In this document: one piece after another, positions 63,611 to 64,000 of the stretch | How positions within the stretch are numbered: the stretch's first letter is position 1 | How the letters are laid out: every line of letters begins with the position of its first letter | The notes under the pieces: model-generated | Told to the model about the DNA's origin: nothing | Seen by the model: only the letters and a program-made list of their open reading frames with translations | The model's database searches: none | Source of the DNA: Chloroflexota bacterium | Lineage (GTDB): Bacteria > Chloroflexota > Dehalococcoidia > Dehalococcoidales > JACQON01 | Reading direction: 5' to 3' | Assembly (NCBI GenBank): GCA_016202545.1 | Contig: JACQON010000028.1 | Coordinates: 1-64,000 of the forward strand | Length of the DNA stretch: 64,000 nt | Made by a program: the position numbers and the translations under genes

Positions 63611-64000
63611 GTGACTTACGCTGCTAAAGATTATAGCCGTCTTATCGGTATGGAGGGTTTCAGCGAGACCTTGCTTAAGAACCACTTTACCCTTTATCAG
63701 GGGTATGTGACCAATACCAACAAGCTGAGCGACCTTTTGGCCGGCAAGGCCAAGGATGCCGCCAACCCGGAATTCGCTGAGCTGAAGCGGCGGTTCGGCT
63801 TTGAGTTCAACGGCATGCGACTCCATGAGTACTATTTTGAAAATCTGGGCGGGAAAACACCTCTCAACAGGTCAGGCAGCCTGGCCAAAAAGCTGGCCGA
63901 TGCCTACGGCAGCTATGATGCCTGGGAGCAGGATTTCAGGGCCACCGGCGCCATGCGGGGCATTGGCTGGGCGGTACTTTACCGGGATAACGTGACCGGC
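63611..64000 (+). CDS. Fe/Mn superoxide dismutase, C-terminus beyond window
   Basis: An open frame of 130 codons from GTG at 63611 with AAGGAGGTGC upstream, running to the window end. FSETLLKNHFTLYQGYVTNT matches the N-terminal helix and NGMRLHEYYFENLGG the second His ligand region (usually NHxFYWxxLxP). GSYDAWEQDFRATGAMRGIGW is the usual start of the C-terminal domain. In the N-terminal helix the normal HYxKHHxxY is NHFTLYQGY, so the second-sphere His pair is Leu-Tyr. It belongs to a divergent subgroup; the Asp/His ligands of the C-terminal half are not visible. Dismutation of superoxide is still the likely role. Confidence 0.88.
   Translation, partial: MTYAAKDYSRLIGMEGFSETLLKNHFTLYQGYVTNTNKLSDLLAGKAKDAANPEFAELKRRFGFEFNGMRLHEYYFENLGGKTPLNRSGSLAKKLADAYGSYDAWEQDFRATGAMRGIGWAVLYRDNVTG

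Overview
The window is a 64 kb, GC-rich, gene-dense bacterial chromosome segment. It probably comes from an anaerobic Chloroflexota bacterium of, or close to, class Dehalococcoidia. This is an inference from several signs: a division cluster reduced to mraZ-rsmH-ftsA-ftsZ with no mur or fts genes between them, a start of a small CxxC protein resembling DUF5679, MetV/MetF and a compact methionine synthase of the one-carbon type, many anaerobe oxygen-defence proteins, and abundant dispersed palindromic repeats. There is no rRNA and no CRISPR array.

Layout. Bases 1-3.9 kb are an integrated element with a zinc-ribbon tyrosine recombinase, small HTH proteins and a large serine recombinase. The serine recombinase ORF ends inside a tRNA-Val gene, the presumed integration site. 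Three tRNAs follow (Leu-Arg-Val, minus strand). From 4.5 to 18.8 kb lies one long co-directional block: a DUF2284 protein, two tandem UbiD-type decarboxylases, UbiX, Dxs, a polyprenyl diphosphate synthase, type 2 IPP isomerase, HpnH, an HpnG-like nucleosidase, HpnA, squalene-hopene cyclase and squalene synthase. Read together these go from pyruvate plus glyceraldehyde 3-phosphate to squalene, hopene and adenosyl/ribosyl hopane, so this is a hopanoid locus. From 19.4 to 24.0 kb is an operon of a 2-hydroxyacid-dehydrogenase-like protein, an FGGY kinase, a class II aldolase, a small unknown protein and an epimerase. From 24.3 to 37.7 kb are an orphan membrane coiled-coil gene, a transposase remnant, an SDR, an amidase, an odd acyl-CoA dehydrogenase, SerA, a MetE-like methionine synthase, MetF-MetV, a HoxEFU/NuoEFG-like diaphorase and DegV. 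From 37.8 to 51 kb are housekeeping genes (ftsZ, ftsA, rsmH, mraZ, moaB/mog, trmD, rplS, priA, def, cca, secD, secF). From 51 to 59 kb are a zinc/iron transporter, a histone-deacetylase-family amidohydrolase, and a NurA...HerA locus with a HAS-barrel-like partner. The window ends (60.4-64 kb) in an oxygen/NO-defence cassette: two ferritin-like proteins, high-molecular-weight rubredoxin, flavodiiron FprA, and an Fe/Mn superoxide dismutase cut by the window end.

The most distinctive non-coding feature is a family of about 250-540 bp non-autonomous, MITE-like elements (five copies recognised). They have imperfect terminal inverted repeats starting TAGTGT or TAATGT and carry up to three strong hairpins. 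In five flanking genes on different strands (squalene synthase, MetF, NuoF-like, CDF transporter, HDAC-family) the stop codon is the first three bases of the element end. A second, about 127 bp palindromic repeat family (TGTCATTCTGAG ... CTCAGGGTGACA) is nested in one of them. All functions are read from motifs and family knowledge; no database search was run.
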